Part shown: positions 10,460 to 42,657 of the stretch, one piece after another
How the letters are laid out: every line of letters begins with the position of its first letter
Position numbering within the stretch: position 1 is the stretch's first letter
The notes under the pieces: model-generated
The model's database searches: none
Seen by the model: only the letters and a program-made list of their open reading frames with translations
What the model was told of the DNA's origin: nothing
DNA from: Amoebidium appalachense
Lineage: Eukaryota > Ichthyosporea
DNA: 64,000 nt
Direction of reading: 5' to 3'
Assembly (NCBI GenBank): GCA_963693365.1
Contig: CAVNZM010000001.1
Coordinates: forward strand, 12,214,001 to 12,278,000
Position numbers and translations under genes: made by a program

Positions 10460-11381
10460 ACGCGTGCCTTTGTCTGTACATGTTTGTGCACGCCTGTCAG
10501 TACGTGTGTGTGCGCACACGTATTTTATGAATGGTTCAGATGGCTGCTCTGTGCTTGATGCAAACTATGAGTTCCTGGCCATGCTACAAACCGATATTTA
10601 ACTGGCTCAATTTGGAAATCACACATTACTGGTGTTTCAGTCTGTCAAGATGCACCAGTAATATGCAGATTTGACTTTTATTATTGTTATTATTATCCTC
10701 AATAAGGGCCCTTATTTCATGAAAAAGCCTGCAACCCACAAAATGTTTAAACCCCTTAAGGCTCTTTCCTGGTGCACATACGTATACTTGTGCGCACATC
10801 CAGCCCTGCCTTCGAAGACAAACAAGATTCATGCGCGTGCACGTGCATATGTATGTATTGGTGTGCGGGCGTCTGTATGTGTAGTGTCATCGTGTGGGAC
10901 GTGCATGTGCATGTGCGCATGCGTGTGCCTGTGCACGTTTGTGAGTGTGTGCATGCATGTGTGTCTTTCCGTGATTATGGTGTGTGCATGCATGTGTGTC
11001 TTTCCGTGATTATGGTGTGTGCATGCATGTGTGTCTTTCCGTGATTATGGTGTGTGCATGCATGTGTGTCTTTCCGTGATTATGGTGTGTGCACACGTCA
11101 CCGTGCACATTCAGGATTTACTATCAGAGAGAGGCAGTAACTCTGGCTATGCCTAAGATGCAATCATATTGAAATACTCTACACCCCCAGACAAGAAATG
11201 CTTCATACGAAAAAATCTTCAACATGATCTTGTAAAGGGCTTCGTTTTTCACCATGCTTGCGTGCATCGTGTCGCTACGCTATGTTTATGCAAGTATAAA
11301 GGACTGTAACACTTGGCCCAAAAGGCCAGGCACGAGGCGAAATGGGGAAGGAAAAAAACAAAAACCAGAAAACACGTATAA
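9404..11381. other. non-coding stretch: poly(G), poly(C) and GT-rich DNA
   Basis: A long poly(G) is at about 9470-9510, C-rich DNA at 9538-10042 (longest run about 9766-9803) and GT-rich sequence at 10230-10520. Position 10560-10940 is more complex sequence without a supported exon. The 3' end of the SREK1IP1 homologue follows from 11382. Confidence 0.8.
10946..11091. repeat. 35-bp tandem repeat, about four copies
   Basis: The unit starts TGTGTGCATGCATGTGTGTC and ends CCGTGATTATGG. The phrase GTGATTATGG recurs at 10971, 11006, 11041 and 11076, so the period is exactly 35 bases with almost no divergence. Confidence 0.95.
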
Positions 11382-23806
<12,425 letters not shown>

Positions 23807-24353
23807 GATAGCGGTGACTACAGGACTTACTTTTTAAAACGAATGAAGAATGCTACTACTTCTGCAAAATATATTGAACGAACTTTTTTGAGTGGAAATT
23901 AGGCTCCCTAGAAGTTCGAAGAAAGGGGGTCACTGTTGCGAGTTATGTTTATCAACGGTTTCGTTGCTTCAGGAAAACAGTAATATTGCTCGTGGGGACA
24001 AACTCGTGTCGTTTGTACCAGATAAAGGATTTTAATGAATAACCCTTCTACTGAAAAAGACGCAACAGGTTTATAGTAATAACATCTGCGGAATATTGTG
24101 TCTCCTAGGGAAAGCTCTAGAGCCACTGAGCTGCACAGCACTGTGTAACTAGAGGGGTAGTGCCGTAGTGCCGGATAACAGGTCCAATTCGTTATTCAAC
24201 CGCGTACGAATATCCTTATCAATCAGTTAATTCTACAGAAGTTCAGCATATGAATCTACAGTGGCATCACCGTTTTACTCCAAAAATACTGCACAGGTTT
24301 GATGCTGACCCGCGACCAGCCGCGACCAGCGTTGAAGACTGCGAAGGCCTTGG

Positions 24354-26111
24354 TTGGCGCTGTTGTGTGGGGCTGATCGCGCCAAGATAAGAGCTGGCCA
24401 ATCAAATACTTCGAGAATTCAATCTATTCTTCACATACACCCATGCCAATCCGCTTTTCGTAAAAACAATTCATGTTATGTTCAAATAATGGCACTGCAC
24501 GATTCTATGCAAGTTGGTGCACAATATGTTGGCTTTATTGATTGGAAAACTGCTTACGATTCTGTCTCCCCTGGTCTCCTATGGGAAAAGCTTGCTGCAC
24601 GGGGTGTACCACACTGCATTGGTGTTCTGTTAGAAGCACTCTTGTCTCAAACCTATGGTAGAGCTGTGGTTAATGGGCATCTTTCATATGGTTTTGCTCG
24701 TACTAGAGGTCTCTTGCAGGGTTCATTGCTTAGCCCCTTTTTGTTTAACCTATTTATAGATGATTTGGCTGTCAAGATTTACGCCGAAAACGATGACCCT
24801 ATTAATAACTTTCCGCCTGCACTTCTCTATGCTGATGATCTGTCCCTCCTTGCCCGTACCCCTAGACGCCTGCAAAGATTGTTCGATGTAGTGTCAGAGT
24901 GGTGCAAGGCAAACCTTATGATCCTTAACATAGACAAATGTGGTGTTCTTGTACCTGATATAGCTAACAATTTACACACATTTACATTATCATCTAAACC
25001 TGTACCTATAGTTCCAGAATACAAATATCTTGGTGTTCCGGTTGATTCTGTTGGTGTTATGTTTCCCCATATGGTCGAAAAGAGGGTAGAGTTGGCTCGT
25101 AAGCGGTTAGCTTTCTTCTCGGCTAATATTTTTAAAGACACACCCCTCCATCCTTCTATTAGACTTACATTTATTCGCACTTTTGTCTTCCCGGCATGTG
25201 AATATGGTTTACCCCTTCTCGCCGCTTGGATCAAGAAAGAGAGAACTAGAGCGCTTAAACCCTTGGCAAATTTCCTTGAAGCAGAAGTTGCCTCCTTTCT
25301 ATCTAACAACTGTTGTAAACCTGGGCCTGTAACGCTCTCGATATATGGTCTGGTCCCAATAGCTGCTAGAGTATCCTATCTCGCGCTGAAATTCAATAAG
25401 CACATAAGCCGCTTAAAGAAGTATTTGCCCTCCCACCCTCTCTTCTCTATCCGACCTGTCCCCTCCTCACCTCTCCCCTCTTTCCTCCCCTCTCTCTCCC
25501 CTTCTCCCCTGGGCACAAATACAAATAAACCCCGCAATAGTGTGTGTGTGACTTTGGACTGCCACTTACTTATTAAACATGTACACAATCACAAGATAAT
25601 CACGCAATATAACAAATGGAAAAAGATACCACACGACACTAGACCCGATGAAAGCATACACCTTGAAAAACTAAGCCTTATGTCTCGTTTTATATATACT
25701 GACCGCCTCAACCATATTGCCAAATATGGCACTCACAAGTGTATAACACCTAAATACATATTACCTTCCTGTAGAACTGGTCTTTCTCTAGCTGATGGTA
25801 TTATTGATCAATTACCACGCTTTTACTGTACACGTGCTATACAGTGGAGATCTAATAAGTATAAGGTGGCATCATTTGCATGCCCAAACAACACACACAC
25901 ACACCAGTTTAACCGGTCATGTATCGCCAAATGTAGTTTGATAGACCACATAATACCGCAACACACACACGTCACATTCACAACAGACACCCAGAAAGAT
26001 AGCCTACCTGTAAATTACAACATCCTTGATTTTATACTAAACACGCGTAACTACGACCTGTTTATTAGATGTATTGATTGGCTTGAGAAACACATCACTA
26101 CAAAATTATAG
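24354..26111 (+). CDS. LINE reverse transcriptase, N-terminally truncated, open frame
   Basis: A 585-codon open frame. RT blocks in order: QSAFRKNNSC, motif A VGFIDWKTAYDSV, motif B RGLLQGSLLSPFLFNLFIDD, the catalytic YADD in LLYADDLSLLA, then NIDKCGVL and the motif E YKYLGVPV. These define a non-LTR RT. The C-terminal ~200 residues contain a few Cys and His (FNRSCIAKCSLIDHIIPQH) but no clear CCHC knuckle. Nothing of the endonuclease is present, and the first ATG lies just before the RT core, so the frame is a truncated copy. No frameshift or stop is seen within it, which suggests recent insertion. Clade (L1, Tad or other) cannot be told by eye. Confidence 0.93.
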   Translation: MALLCGADRAKIRAGQSNTSRIQSILHIHPCQSAFRKNNSCYVQIMALHDSMQVGAQYVGFIDWKTAYDSVSPGLLWEKLAARGVPHCIGVLLEALLSQTYGRAVVNGHLSYGFARTRGLLQGSLLSPFLFNLFIDDLAVKIYAENDDPINNFPPALLYADDLSLLARTPRRLQRLFDVVSEWCKANLMILNIDKCGVLVPDIANNLHTFTLSSKPVPIVPEYKYLGVPVDSVGVMFPHMVEKRVELARKRLAFFSANIFKDTPLHPSIRLTFIRTFVFPACEYGLPLLAAWIKKERTRALKPLANFLEAEVASFLSNNCCKPGPVTLSIYGLVPIAARVSYLALKFNKHISRLKKYLPSHPLFSIRPVPSSPLPSFLPSLSPSPLGTNTNKPRNSVCVTLDCHLLIKHVHNHKIITQYNKWKKIPHDTRPDESIHLEKLSLMSRFIYTDRLNHIAKYGTHKCITPKYILPSCRTGLSLADGIIDQLPRFYCTRAIQWRSNKYKVASFACPNNTHTHQFNRSCIAKCSLIDHIIPQHTHVTFTTDTQKDSLPVNYNILDFILNTRNYDLFIRCIDWLEKHITTKL

Positions 26112-26115
26112 CGCA

Positions 26116-26194
<79 letters not shown>

Positions 26195-26227
26195 CCAGCT
26201 GATACCGAGTGTCCCGAGGGGGAGCCC

Positions 26228-26265
<38 letters not shown>
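24354..26265 (+). mobile_element. 5'-truncated non-LTR retrotransposon (LINE) with poly(A) tail
   Basis: It consists of an open reverse-transcriptase frame followed by a short 3' region and a 34-base poly(A) (26232-26265). The 3' region contains (CA)n at 26116-26192 and the sequence ACCAGCTGATACCGAG. Lack of an endonuclease domain and presence of a 3' poly(A) are typical of target-primed reverse transcription products. Target-site duplications were not identified. It lies upstream of the GINS2 start in the divergent orientation. Confidence 0.9.
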
Positions 26266-26267
<2 letters not shown>

Positions 26268-27951
26268 GGGAACCCCAACTAATTGATTTCTCCTTGTAAT
26301 CTTTATGGTGTCTCGTAGAGAAAGTAAACCCTGATATATAGTCACCACCCGACATCTATGTACGTGATCATGATATACCGCTGAGGGGATATTCCGAGCA
26401 AACCCCCCCCCCCCCCCATACCTGAGACTGGTTCTCTTTGCCTCGAGTAAACAGCGTAAACCCCAATTCTATATGTAGTCACTCCGAGTGCTCGTCCCAT
26501 GGTCCGCGGCCTCTTTTTTTCTTTTTTTTCTTTTTTTTTTTCTTTTTTTATGTTGCCGCAGGCGACAGCGCAGTAGGGCCCAGCCACTTATGTAAGCCAG
26601 CGGGTACTAAGCTTGGAGACTAGCTTTCAGCCAGTCTTCGAGTTGAGTGACTGAGTCAAAGCAGTGGCGGAAAAGGCGGATCCGGATTATGCAAGTTCAC
26701 ACTTCATGAGCCAAGGTTACAGACGTTGCAGCTCTGTGTACATATACGTAGCAGTACCGTGCGGCAAACAGTAGTAGGTATTACTGAGAGTGACTCACAA
26801 ATAGCGGGATGCTTGAAGGGGCCTTGATGGGTACACCATGTATTTTTCTCCTTGAACACCGTAGCACAAGGAACGCTACACAAGGCAGAAATAATAAACA
26901 CACATGAAAAGTTGATGGTGAACTACTACTCTAACGTTTGTGCCGCTGGTTGGACCCAAGGTTATACTTAGGCGACATCTCTTTTGGCAAAGCAAGAATT
27001 TAATTAAGCAAGATGAAATCAGCACAGCGTGCATGCATATGTACGTGCCAGTGAGCTTGAGTTTTCCCCGAGAGAATCCCCGATAAGAATAAAGCTTGGA
27101 TCATCTGTCAGTGAGGAGTTGGGGCATAACATGGTGCATCGGAGTAGCAAGGGGCATACCATGCACTCTGGCCTTGCACTAGGCTAAGCCAGGGACGTGC
27201 ACACAGTCTCCGACTTGGTACCATAAGCATTGCCGTACGTTAGCCTCCCCCCTCTCCCGCTCCACGCCGCTAAAGTTTGGTTTGCACATCAAATCCATAA
27301 ATTTTCCTAATCGGTATTGTCCATAGATCACCCCCCGCCCCCCCCTTCCCCCCGCCTTCCCAGTGACCCTCCCCCTCCCAACTACCCCTTTCTCCCCCAT
27401 CCCTTCATAGCCGCCCCCCTTTGCCCAATTCAACGCTATGCTGGTTGATGGCTGCCTCCACACCCGTTTCCCTAGCACCCCGAAAGGCTACTTCCCCCCT
27501 TGACCCATTTCCGGTTTTATGAAGTTGCAAACTATTTGTGTGTTTCATCTCTTATGTGCCTCATAGTAATTCGAACTTCGTACTGCGTGCCACATCCTTC
27601 TACCCTCCATCCCCTCCCCCCCTCCCCCCGCGCTACCCCAGGGACCCCTTTTATCCGCACATACACAAAGACTGCAGTGTACCCGGTGGGGTTCAAACAG
27701 TCACACACACACAAACACACACACACATGCACGGTGCGTGCGTGGACACACATGATGCGCGTGGACACACACACACACGCACACATCCACGCACGCTCAC
27801 ACGTACACCAACACAATACACACGCGCACGTCGTACACAGTGACACACACAGAGCCTCACACTCAAGACACACACATATTGTATCTGCACCCGAATACAC
27901 ACGTGCACACAGTGCAAACACACACACACAAGCACACATGTGCACACACAC

Positions 27952-27998
<47 letters not shown>

Positions 27999-28082
27999 TG
28001 TCTTGCAAGAGCACACAAACACAGACGCACATACACGCATGTACACAGGCACACACACACACCACACACACACACGTGCACG

Positions 28083-28127
<45 letters not shown>

Positions 28128-28498
28128 ACACACACACTTGAACGTGCAAAAACACCGCTACGCATATGTAGTGCACACGACACACTTATAAACACACGGT
28201 GCGGATGCCTTTTTTCCGACGCCTTCAATCTAAGAAGTCCTTTCTTCTTCTTTTTGCTTGTGTGTGTGCATCTGCTTGTTTGTCACAGTGTGTGAGAGGG
28301 ATTTGGGGGTGGGGGGTCCCTGTGTTGGGGGGAGGGGGGGGGGGGATTTTTTGGGAGGCATTGGAAAGTGGGGACTCGGGCAGTAGAGAGCAAGTTAATT
28401 AAATCATGACGTAGAAAACCCCAAGCACAACCCTTTTGATGGATTTTGGCGGTTATAGCCCCTCTCCCGTCGTGCCCCCGTCCCCCCCCCCTCCCCCC

Positions 28499-28530
<32 letters not shown>

Positions 28531-28722
28531 ACGATATCCTCCCCTCCTTCTGTAATAATTAGATTCTTCCCTCCCATAGGCCTCTCCCTCCGTCCAACCG
28601 GGTCACTCTGAATTCATCTTTCTCTGAAGTGTATTACAAGTTGAAATGACTCCGTAACGGTTAGCAAATACCAGTTTCACCCAGCATATTGCATCAGGGC
28701 TCGCTCGTAACGTACTGTATTG

Positions 28723-28764
<42 letters not shown>

Positions 28765-29965
28765 TCCTCCTCCTCCTCCCGGCTCCCCCAGGGCCTCCAC
28801 AAAAGGCCGGACATGCATTGCCACACACTATAGCTAGCTAGGCTAACTACAAAAGTCGATCTCGCTGCATGCACCTGTATACTAATCACACAGAAAACTC
28901 GAATGCAACTTAGCACAAGCTGAATCGCGCACACCCACCCACACACTCTTTGTCCTTCACACCCTCCCTTGTGCCTCTTAACCTCTCTCACTCGTGCACC
29001 GGGTCCGGACGTGTTGTAGTCGGATATGAATGTGTCTCTGCCGCAAGCATTGAATGAGCAACAAATGGAAGCACTACATACGGCACACAGTGCTGTGCTG
29101 ATGTTTCGTTTACACCGTTTCATGAGAAATGCGTGCCTTTAAGCCCTTTTCTTTGGGCGGATATAAAGACTTGGCAAGTTGGCATGCGGAGTTGGAGGTT
29201 GACACCCAGCAGCCCAGAGCATGTGAACGCAACTTCAACAGCGCGCCGTTTCAGAGAACGGATCCATTGAAGGAATTTGCATGGTTGAGAAGAGGAATGA
29301 TTGGACAATACTTTCTTTTCGAGAGATCGGGTTGGTCAATGTGGGGACTGTTGGCAGTCCCCCAGACTCCTGATCGAATGTGACTCGAGGTGTAGCCGGA
29401 CCAGCTCGGGGAGTCGGGGTTTCATAATTGTTTATTCGGTAGAACACGAACACCCGTCGCACAGCTGCCGGGAAATTCTAAAGGAAAAAAAATATATTCC
29501 TGAATACGCAGCGTATATTGTTTTCCCCCAAAAAATAAGATAAAATAAAAGAAGAAGAAAATCGTAATTTTGAAATTTCAGCTTTTGGAAAATTTGCTCT
29601 TCAGTTGATATACGTCGTACTGTATACTGCCAAGGAACCGAGCCAAGAAACCTTCTGCAACAGAAATAACGCTGCACGCCGCCTAAAACCTTAGCTGTTG
29701 AAAATTACTGTACTGTTTTGGTTTAATTTGGTCTCTAGTTCTGTTATAGCCACAGGCTGCATCCAACCTACATAAGCAATGTGTATGACTCGATGAATGT
29801 TTTAATGTTGCCCGGCAATGAGACAGGCCATATAAGAATTTTGGGGGATTCATGCTGAATATACAACGCCCAATCAAAGTTCTGGTGGATAGAAAATCGC
29901 TAAATATGGCTAAAGTGCGCATCGAATGAGCCAAATGCACGCTCATTTTTGAAATTGTTTCTCCG
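26266..29965. other. intergenic region, no supported gene
   Basis: It contains poly(C) at 26403-26418, T-rich DNA at 26513-26549, C-rich DNA at 27240-27430, a weak dispersed-repeat copy at 27527-27600 and CA-rich arrays at 27700-28135. A poly(G) is near 28330-28346, with poly(C) at 28501-28530 and 28725-28760. The last 1.1 kb (28800-29965) is unique-looking sequence without a recognisable exon on either strand. Confidence 0.7.
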
Positions 29966-29975
29966 GCCGAAAAAG

Positions 29976-29983
29976 TATATAAA
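29976..29983 (+). promoter_or_regulatory. TATA box of the saccharopine-dehydrogenase-like gene
   Basis: TATATAAA lies 127 bp before the ATG at 30110, in GTATATAAAGCGCCC. This spacing suits transcription start about 30 bp downstream and a leader near 100 nt. Confidence 0.75.
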
Positions 29984-30109
29984 GCGCCCGCTCACACCAC
30001 GTCGACAGCAATAAAAGTCAGTTGAAGTTCAACCAGGCTCCAAACATCTTCTCAACCTTATTCTACACATAACACCTTCCAAAGTGCACGCACACAACAA
30101 CTCAACACA

Positions 30110-31321
30110 ATGGCAGCGCGCGAGTTTGAAATTGTTCTCTGGGGCGCAACCGGTTTCACCGGCAAGCTCGTAGCCGAGTACCTTACCAAAGAATATGCCC
30201 GTGGTCTTTCCTGGGCTCTCGCTGGCCGCAATGCACAGAAACTTGAACAGGTCAAGGCCGAACTGGGTGAGGGTGCCAAGAACATCCCTGTCATTATCGC
30301 CGACAGCAACGATTTACCTTCTCTCGAGTCTCTTGCCAAGCGTACACGCGTTGTCATAACGACGGTCGGCCCATACATTCTGTACGGGAAATTTCTTGTG
30401 GAGGCGTGCGCAAAGAACGGCACACACTACTGCGACCTTACCGGAGAGCCCTCGTTCATCAACTGGAGCATTAAGAACTGGGACGCAGAGGCAAAGAAGA
30501 CACAGGCTATGATTGTCCACGCCTGCGGATACGATTCCATCCCTTCGGACCTCGGGACTTTCCTTGTTGCTGACCACATGGCTAAGAAACATCAGCGCAA
30601 ACTGGCTTATGTGACCAGCGCTGTTATTATGAAGGAGCTGAAGGGAGGAGCAAGCGGAGGCACCATCGCTTCTGCCAAGCTGGCCATCCAGAACCCCGAC
30701 CTGGAGAGCATGGACCCGTATGCACTCGTTCCAAAGGGTCTCCCCCGTGGAAACGACAAGGACTATACTATTCCGCACTACGACTCCGACGTGAAGAGTT
30801 ACGTTGCGACTTTCGTCATGGCAATGGTGAACAGCAAGGTGGTGCGTCGCTCCAATGCCCTTCTTGGCATGTCCTACGGTCAGGCTTTCTCCTACCACGA
30901 GGAGATGGCAACCGGTTCCGGTGTGTCTGGTTTTGTTACTGCTGTGGTAACTACTCTCGGCCTCATGTTTATGGCATATGCTCTCCGTTTCTTCCCCGAC
31001 GCCATTCTCAATCGTTTCATTCCCCAACCGGGAGAGGGACCTTCGCGCCGTGCGCAGGAGCGTGGCGCGTTCAAGCATGTTTTCGTAGGTAGGAGCGAAG
31101 ACAAGAAGATAGCGGTGCAAGGCATCGTAGCAGGGAAGGTGGACCCGGGCTACCTGGGCACGTCAAGAATGCTTGCCGAGGCGGCTGTGTGTTTGGCTAA
31201 GGATGATGTTATCGGTAAGCAGGGCGGTGTGCTCACACCTGCAAGCGCTATGGGAGGGAAACTTATTGATAGGTTGAAGGCTGTGGGGTTCACTTATGAG
31301 GTGCAGGATATCGATGCTTAA
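30110..31321 (+). CDS. SCCPDH-like: saccharopine-dehydrogenase-like oxidoreductase
   Basis: An uninterrupted 403-residue frame, one of the few intronless host genes here. The N-terminus is a Rossmann fold with the dinucleotide motif GATGFTG at residues 12-18. It is followed by LAGRNAQKLEQ, VGPYILYG and CDLTGE, which are typical of the SCCPDH / trans-acting enoyl reductase group rather than true lysine-pathway saccharopine dehydrogenase. A hydrophobic segment near residues 272-295 could anchor it to a membrane or lipid droplet, as reported for relatives. The C-terminus TPASAMGGKLIDRLKAVGF also matches the family. Human SCCPDH is about 429 aa, so this is full length. The start context CACAATGG is favourable. 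It has a TATA box upstream and AATAAA downstream. The substrate cannot be inferred. Confidence 0.93.
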   Translation: MAAREFEIVLWGATGFTGKLVAEYLTKEYARGLSWALAGRNAQKLEQVKAELGEGAKNIPVIIADSNDLPSLESLAKRTRVVITTVGPYILYGKFLVEACAKNGTHYCDLTGEPSFINWSIKNWDAEAKKTQAMIVHACGYDSIPSDLGTFLVADHMAKKHQRKLAYVTSAVIMKELKGGASGGTIASAKLAIQNPDLESMDPYALVPKGLPRGNDKDYTIPHYDSDVKSYVATFVMAMVNSKVVRRSNALLGMSYGQAFSYHEEMATGSGVSGFVTAVVTTLGLMFMAYALRFFPDAILNRFIPQPGEGPSRRAQERGAFKHVFVGRSEDKKIAVQGIVAGKVDPGYLGTSRMLAEAAVCLAKDDVIGKQGGVLTPASAMGGKLIDRLKAVGFTYEVQDIDA

Positions 31322-31617
31322 AGGATTCTTAGGATGTCACTCGGCATAGCTGGGAGAGTGATATGTGGAGGATTTTCTCCAAGGTTTAAGGGATTTTCGC
31401 TGTAAAAATGTGTTATGTACATTGAAGTTACAAATGTGTTTTCCACGTTATCCACGTACTTCCATATACTTTTCTTTTTTTGCTAACCCGAGTTGTAAAA
31501 CCTGTGTGACTGCAACTTCCCTCACGCAGGTGCTTATCTTTGTCTTTACTTAGCTTAGTATATGTGTAAGAAGGTCTTGGAAATATGATATTTGACAAAG
31601 TCTGTGCTACCAAACCA

Positions 31618-31623
31618 AATAAA
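31618..31623 (+). terminator. poly(A) signal AATAAA
   Basis: AATAAA lies about 297 bases after the stop of the saccharopine-dehydrogenase-like gene, in a T/A-rich trailer. It is the only canonical signal in that trailer. Confidence 0.75.
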
Positions 31624-32182
31624 TACATACTGAAGAAGAGCTTTCTCTGTGCTCTATCTGCAAGGCAGCCGCCTCCTCCTTAACATCCTCCTCCTCTTCC
31701 CTCCCCCCCACCCACACACCCACCCACCCGCCCGCCCCAGCCCACCACCCCTCCTCTCGTGATGAACCGAAGCACACGGTTTTAGTAACGGGTTTGTTCT
31801 AATGCCTTCCCCCCTTCCCCCCCCCCCTCCCCCCCCCCCCCTCTTGGGAGGTTTTCCTGTTGGATAGCATGTCACTATAGAAAACACACACCAGCACAGA
31901 GTTTCGTGCATACTGAATGCTAGCGTATGCAGCCCTTCCCCCCACCTCCCACCCCCTCCCGACCCCTCCCCCCACCCCAGACACACGCGCATGCACACAC
32001 ACACACGCTGAATATTATTATTGAGACTATACACTAACAGTGAGATGGCGACCGGGCTCGTTTACACACAAGCTTAGACCACTCAGGGTATTACTCATGA
32101 ACAAGTACACATGCACAAGCACATCGACACGCTGTTGCACACACACCCTTTTGCCCGTAACTTGCCCCGGCGCTCCCCCCCC

Positions 32183-32213
<31 letters not shown>

Positions 32214-33746
32214 ACTTGCCCCCCGGTCTGGCTCTACCTGCCAGTGGGGGGGCACCTGCTTCTTGCTTTGAACCTCTCCCTTACCCCCAACCCCCGTCGT
32301 GCACAACCCTTGCCCGTCGTCATTACATACTTGCTTGTCACTTTGTGTTCCCTTATTATCCTTTTCCGACCCAAAGGCGGCATCTCGTTTTGACTATGCA
32401 GACATTGCAGGACAACATAGTTCAAAGGATGTACAACCAACAGGCTGACAGTACCTTCAAACACGAAGCCAAGCAATAGTGATTGACAATTGACTCTTCT
32501 CCTCCTCTGCCCTTCCCCTCTTCCCCCTCCACTCCCTCCCCCTCCCCCGCCGCCCCTAAAGCCCACACATCAAAAGCCAGATGAAAGAATAAAACCCTGA
32601 ACACAAAAACAACGGGTTTTCAGCCACGGCACCCTAAGGGACTAGGTGCAGCCAGACGTTCTCTCTCTCTCTCTAAGGCAAGGTGCTCCATCACCCCTAG
32701 CCTCCCCTGTCCCCTTTCCAACGAACATCGATCAACCACCTTCTTTCCATGATAGGCCGTCCAGAATCCAGCAGCATCGTTCTGTTGTTTCTATGACTCA
32801 TCTGCTTGCCCGGTGCCCTCTTCTGCATTTCAACCTCGCAACGGCCACACACACTCACACTCACACGAACTCGACCACCCAAGAGCAGCCTCCCAAGCGC
32901 AGCCACGCGCATTTTTTCTGAGCTCATTTTTTGTGGCTCTTTTTCAAGACTCGCACGAAGATCTTCGGCGCCAGCGGTGCGCCCCTATCCAATAGGTGAT
33001 GTTGACCAATCATATGGGCTGAAGCAATCGAAGCTGTCCGGCGGTAGTAACATTTATTGAATAAAGAAGAAATACCGGTTATTGATAATTCCGGAAACCC
33101 TCTTTTTTGGCTTTATTTGGCCGTAATCCGGTTAATTAAAAAGGGTATTTCGTACCCTGTCCCTATCTTGCTCAACCAGCAACAGAGCTTGAAACAGAAG
33201 ACGGGGCTTACACTTACCCTTACAAGGCTTGCAGACATCGAGACTCTTAGAGATTTTTTTATACCCATATTTGCAAGTTAGAGGGAGTTAGTTCCTAGTG
33301 TTAAGTATAAACATAGAGGTCATTGGTTGCTTGGTGGAGTCATGCCTTTGCTGACATGACCATGAACACTTCGAAATTGTCACAGTCAAAGAAGTGTCAC
33401 AAAGGGCTTTAGGTCACACCAGAAAAACTAAACCACTTAATAAATGATAAGGGAAGCATTATCTGCTAATTGATTTCTTGTATGTTATTGAAACGCAATC
33501 CTTCTGGCCCAAAGCTTTCCTTGATTTGCTTCACTGATGTTTGACATCTTTGGTCGGAGATCTCGCACGCTATGTTGAGAAGATAGTAACCGTGGTTACA
33601 GTTCCTTGACCTACATGACATTTTAGCAACATCTACTTATTAACAGACCACTTACAAGAATAAATGAATTAAATCTTGTTTTCTAAACATCTTCAGGATT
33701 CACACTCAGCAACTATATTCGGCAATCAAGCCGATAATCCTACAAC
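31624..33746. other. intergenic region upstream of the unrecognised gene
   Basis: C-rich DNA is at 31690-31850 and 31930-31980, poly(C)-(CA)n at 32176-32214, and more complex A/T-richer sequence lies at 32880-33740. No gene is supported. A CTTCAG just before 33697 could be the acceptor of a 5' leader intron for the gene starting at 33747. Confidence 0.65.
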
Positions 33747-41428
<7,682 letters not shown>

Positions 41429-42293
41429 AAGCACAAGAGGATACGAAAATACGCTATGCTCATTCCATGGTACCATACGCACTGCGACAAATTATCCCCG
41501 GCTAGTCAAAATATGGTAAAGTTATGACAGTTCAAGTTCCAGGTTTATGATGTTATGATGTTAGGCTACGCTTGTCACTGCATGTGGTTTTTTTTTCCCC
41601 TTTTGATTCAGAAGGCCATTGATACCGTACCTGAAATGTGCATGATGCGATTACATAAATAACAATATAGCAGCTATATGTTGATGATAAAGAAATTTTT
41701 TTTTTGCCCGGCCAGTATGTATGTAGTTGTGCTCTGTACAGGTTCTCAAACTGGCCTTTTTACATACCGATATTACTCTCCAGCTTCTTTTTGTTGTTGT
41801 TTCATGATTTCTGTCCTGGATACAGCACTGATCATGCGGCAATCTCTTAGTGATGCACGAATCATTGACAAATATATAAGTCTTATTCAAAACAGGATCT
41901 CACACTGGGACTGGAAGCTCACGTTTGCATAAAGATCGTCCTTACCCGAGCCCCTGAATTTTGCCGCAATGGTCGCTCTCAGTGAACGTGGATATGACCT
42001 CTGATGTGTTGCTTTCTTTCCGTTGACCTAAGATCTTAGTGGCGGTTTCGTACTTATAATATGCTTAAAGCTTATCTATAGTATAGGGGCTTAGAAAGTT
42101 TTCTTGTTGGTTTTTTGGTTTCTCCAAGCACACAGTCACTGTAGAATTCGATACACAAATCACGTGTTTTTCAGTCCTCCATTGTCCCTGTTGCCGGCTG
42201 CATTTACATTAACAGGGAAACAGAGCTGTTTACTTGTTATGATTGGTTTGCTATGATAGATTGATTATTTTGTTAAATATGTTTATAGTGTTT

Positions 42294-42476
42294 GTCTCTG
42301 ATCAAGACTGGTGACCCACCCATGTTCAAGCGAAACAGTACCGCACACACCACCATGGGGCCTCAGAAGAAAACGGGCTCTCCTTGATAAGATGTATATT
42401 GTTGCAGCATGGTGTAGTCCTTCGTGAACATCTTGTGTACTTTGTATCATAAACACTGTAACGGATTCTAATACCC
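42294..42476 (+). repeat. near-full-length copy 1 of the poly(C)-anchored dispersed repeat
   Basis: The 5' block TCTCTGATCAAGAC ... CCCATGTTCAAG is followed by a GGGCTCT head, CTTGTGTACTTTGTA, and an ACACTGTAACGGATTC tail that runs into CCCCTCC. It shares the 5' block with copy 2, 364 bp downstream. Confidence 0.75.
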
Positions 42477-42657
42477 CTCCTCTCCCTCCCCCAAACCTCA
42501 AACCCAACCGTACACCCACCCATCCACATACATACCCCCCCCCCCCCCCCCCCCGTCTCCTGAGTTCCTATCTATATTTTTCTTGCTTCTGCTTACTGCT
42601 GCAACTTTAACCCCCGGCCTTTCCCACTGCCCTTGCCTGCATAAGCAACCCTGCTCG

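Noticed and set aside
10946-11091. CRISPR-like array
   Set aside because: The 35-bp units are contiguous with no unique spacers, and the context is eukaryotic.
33057-33281. Short A/T-rich frame resembling part of a LAGLIDADG endonuclease (possible mitochondrial insertion)
   Set aside because: Only a vague pattern; the catalytic LAGLIDADG motif is absent.
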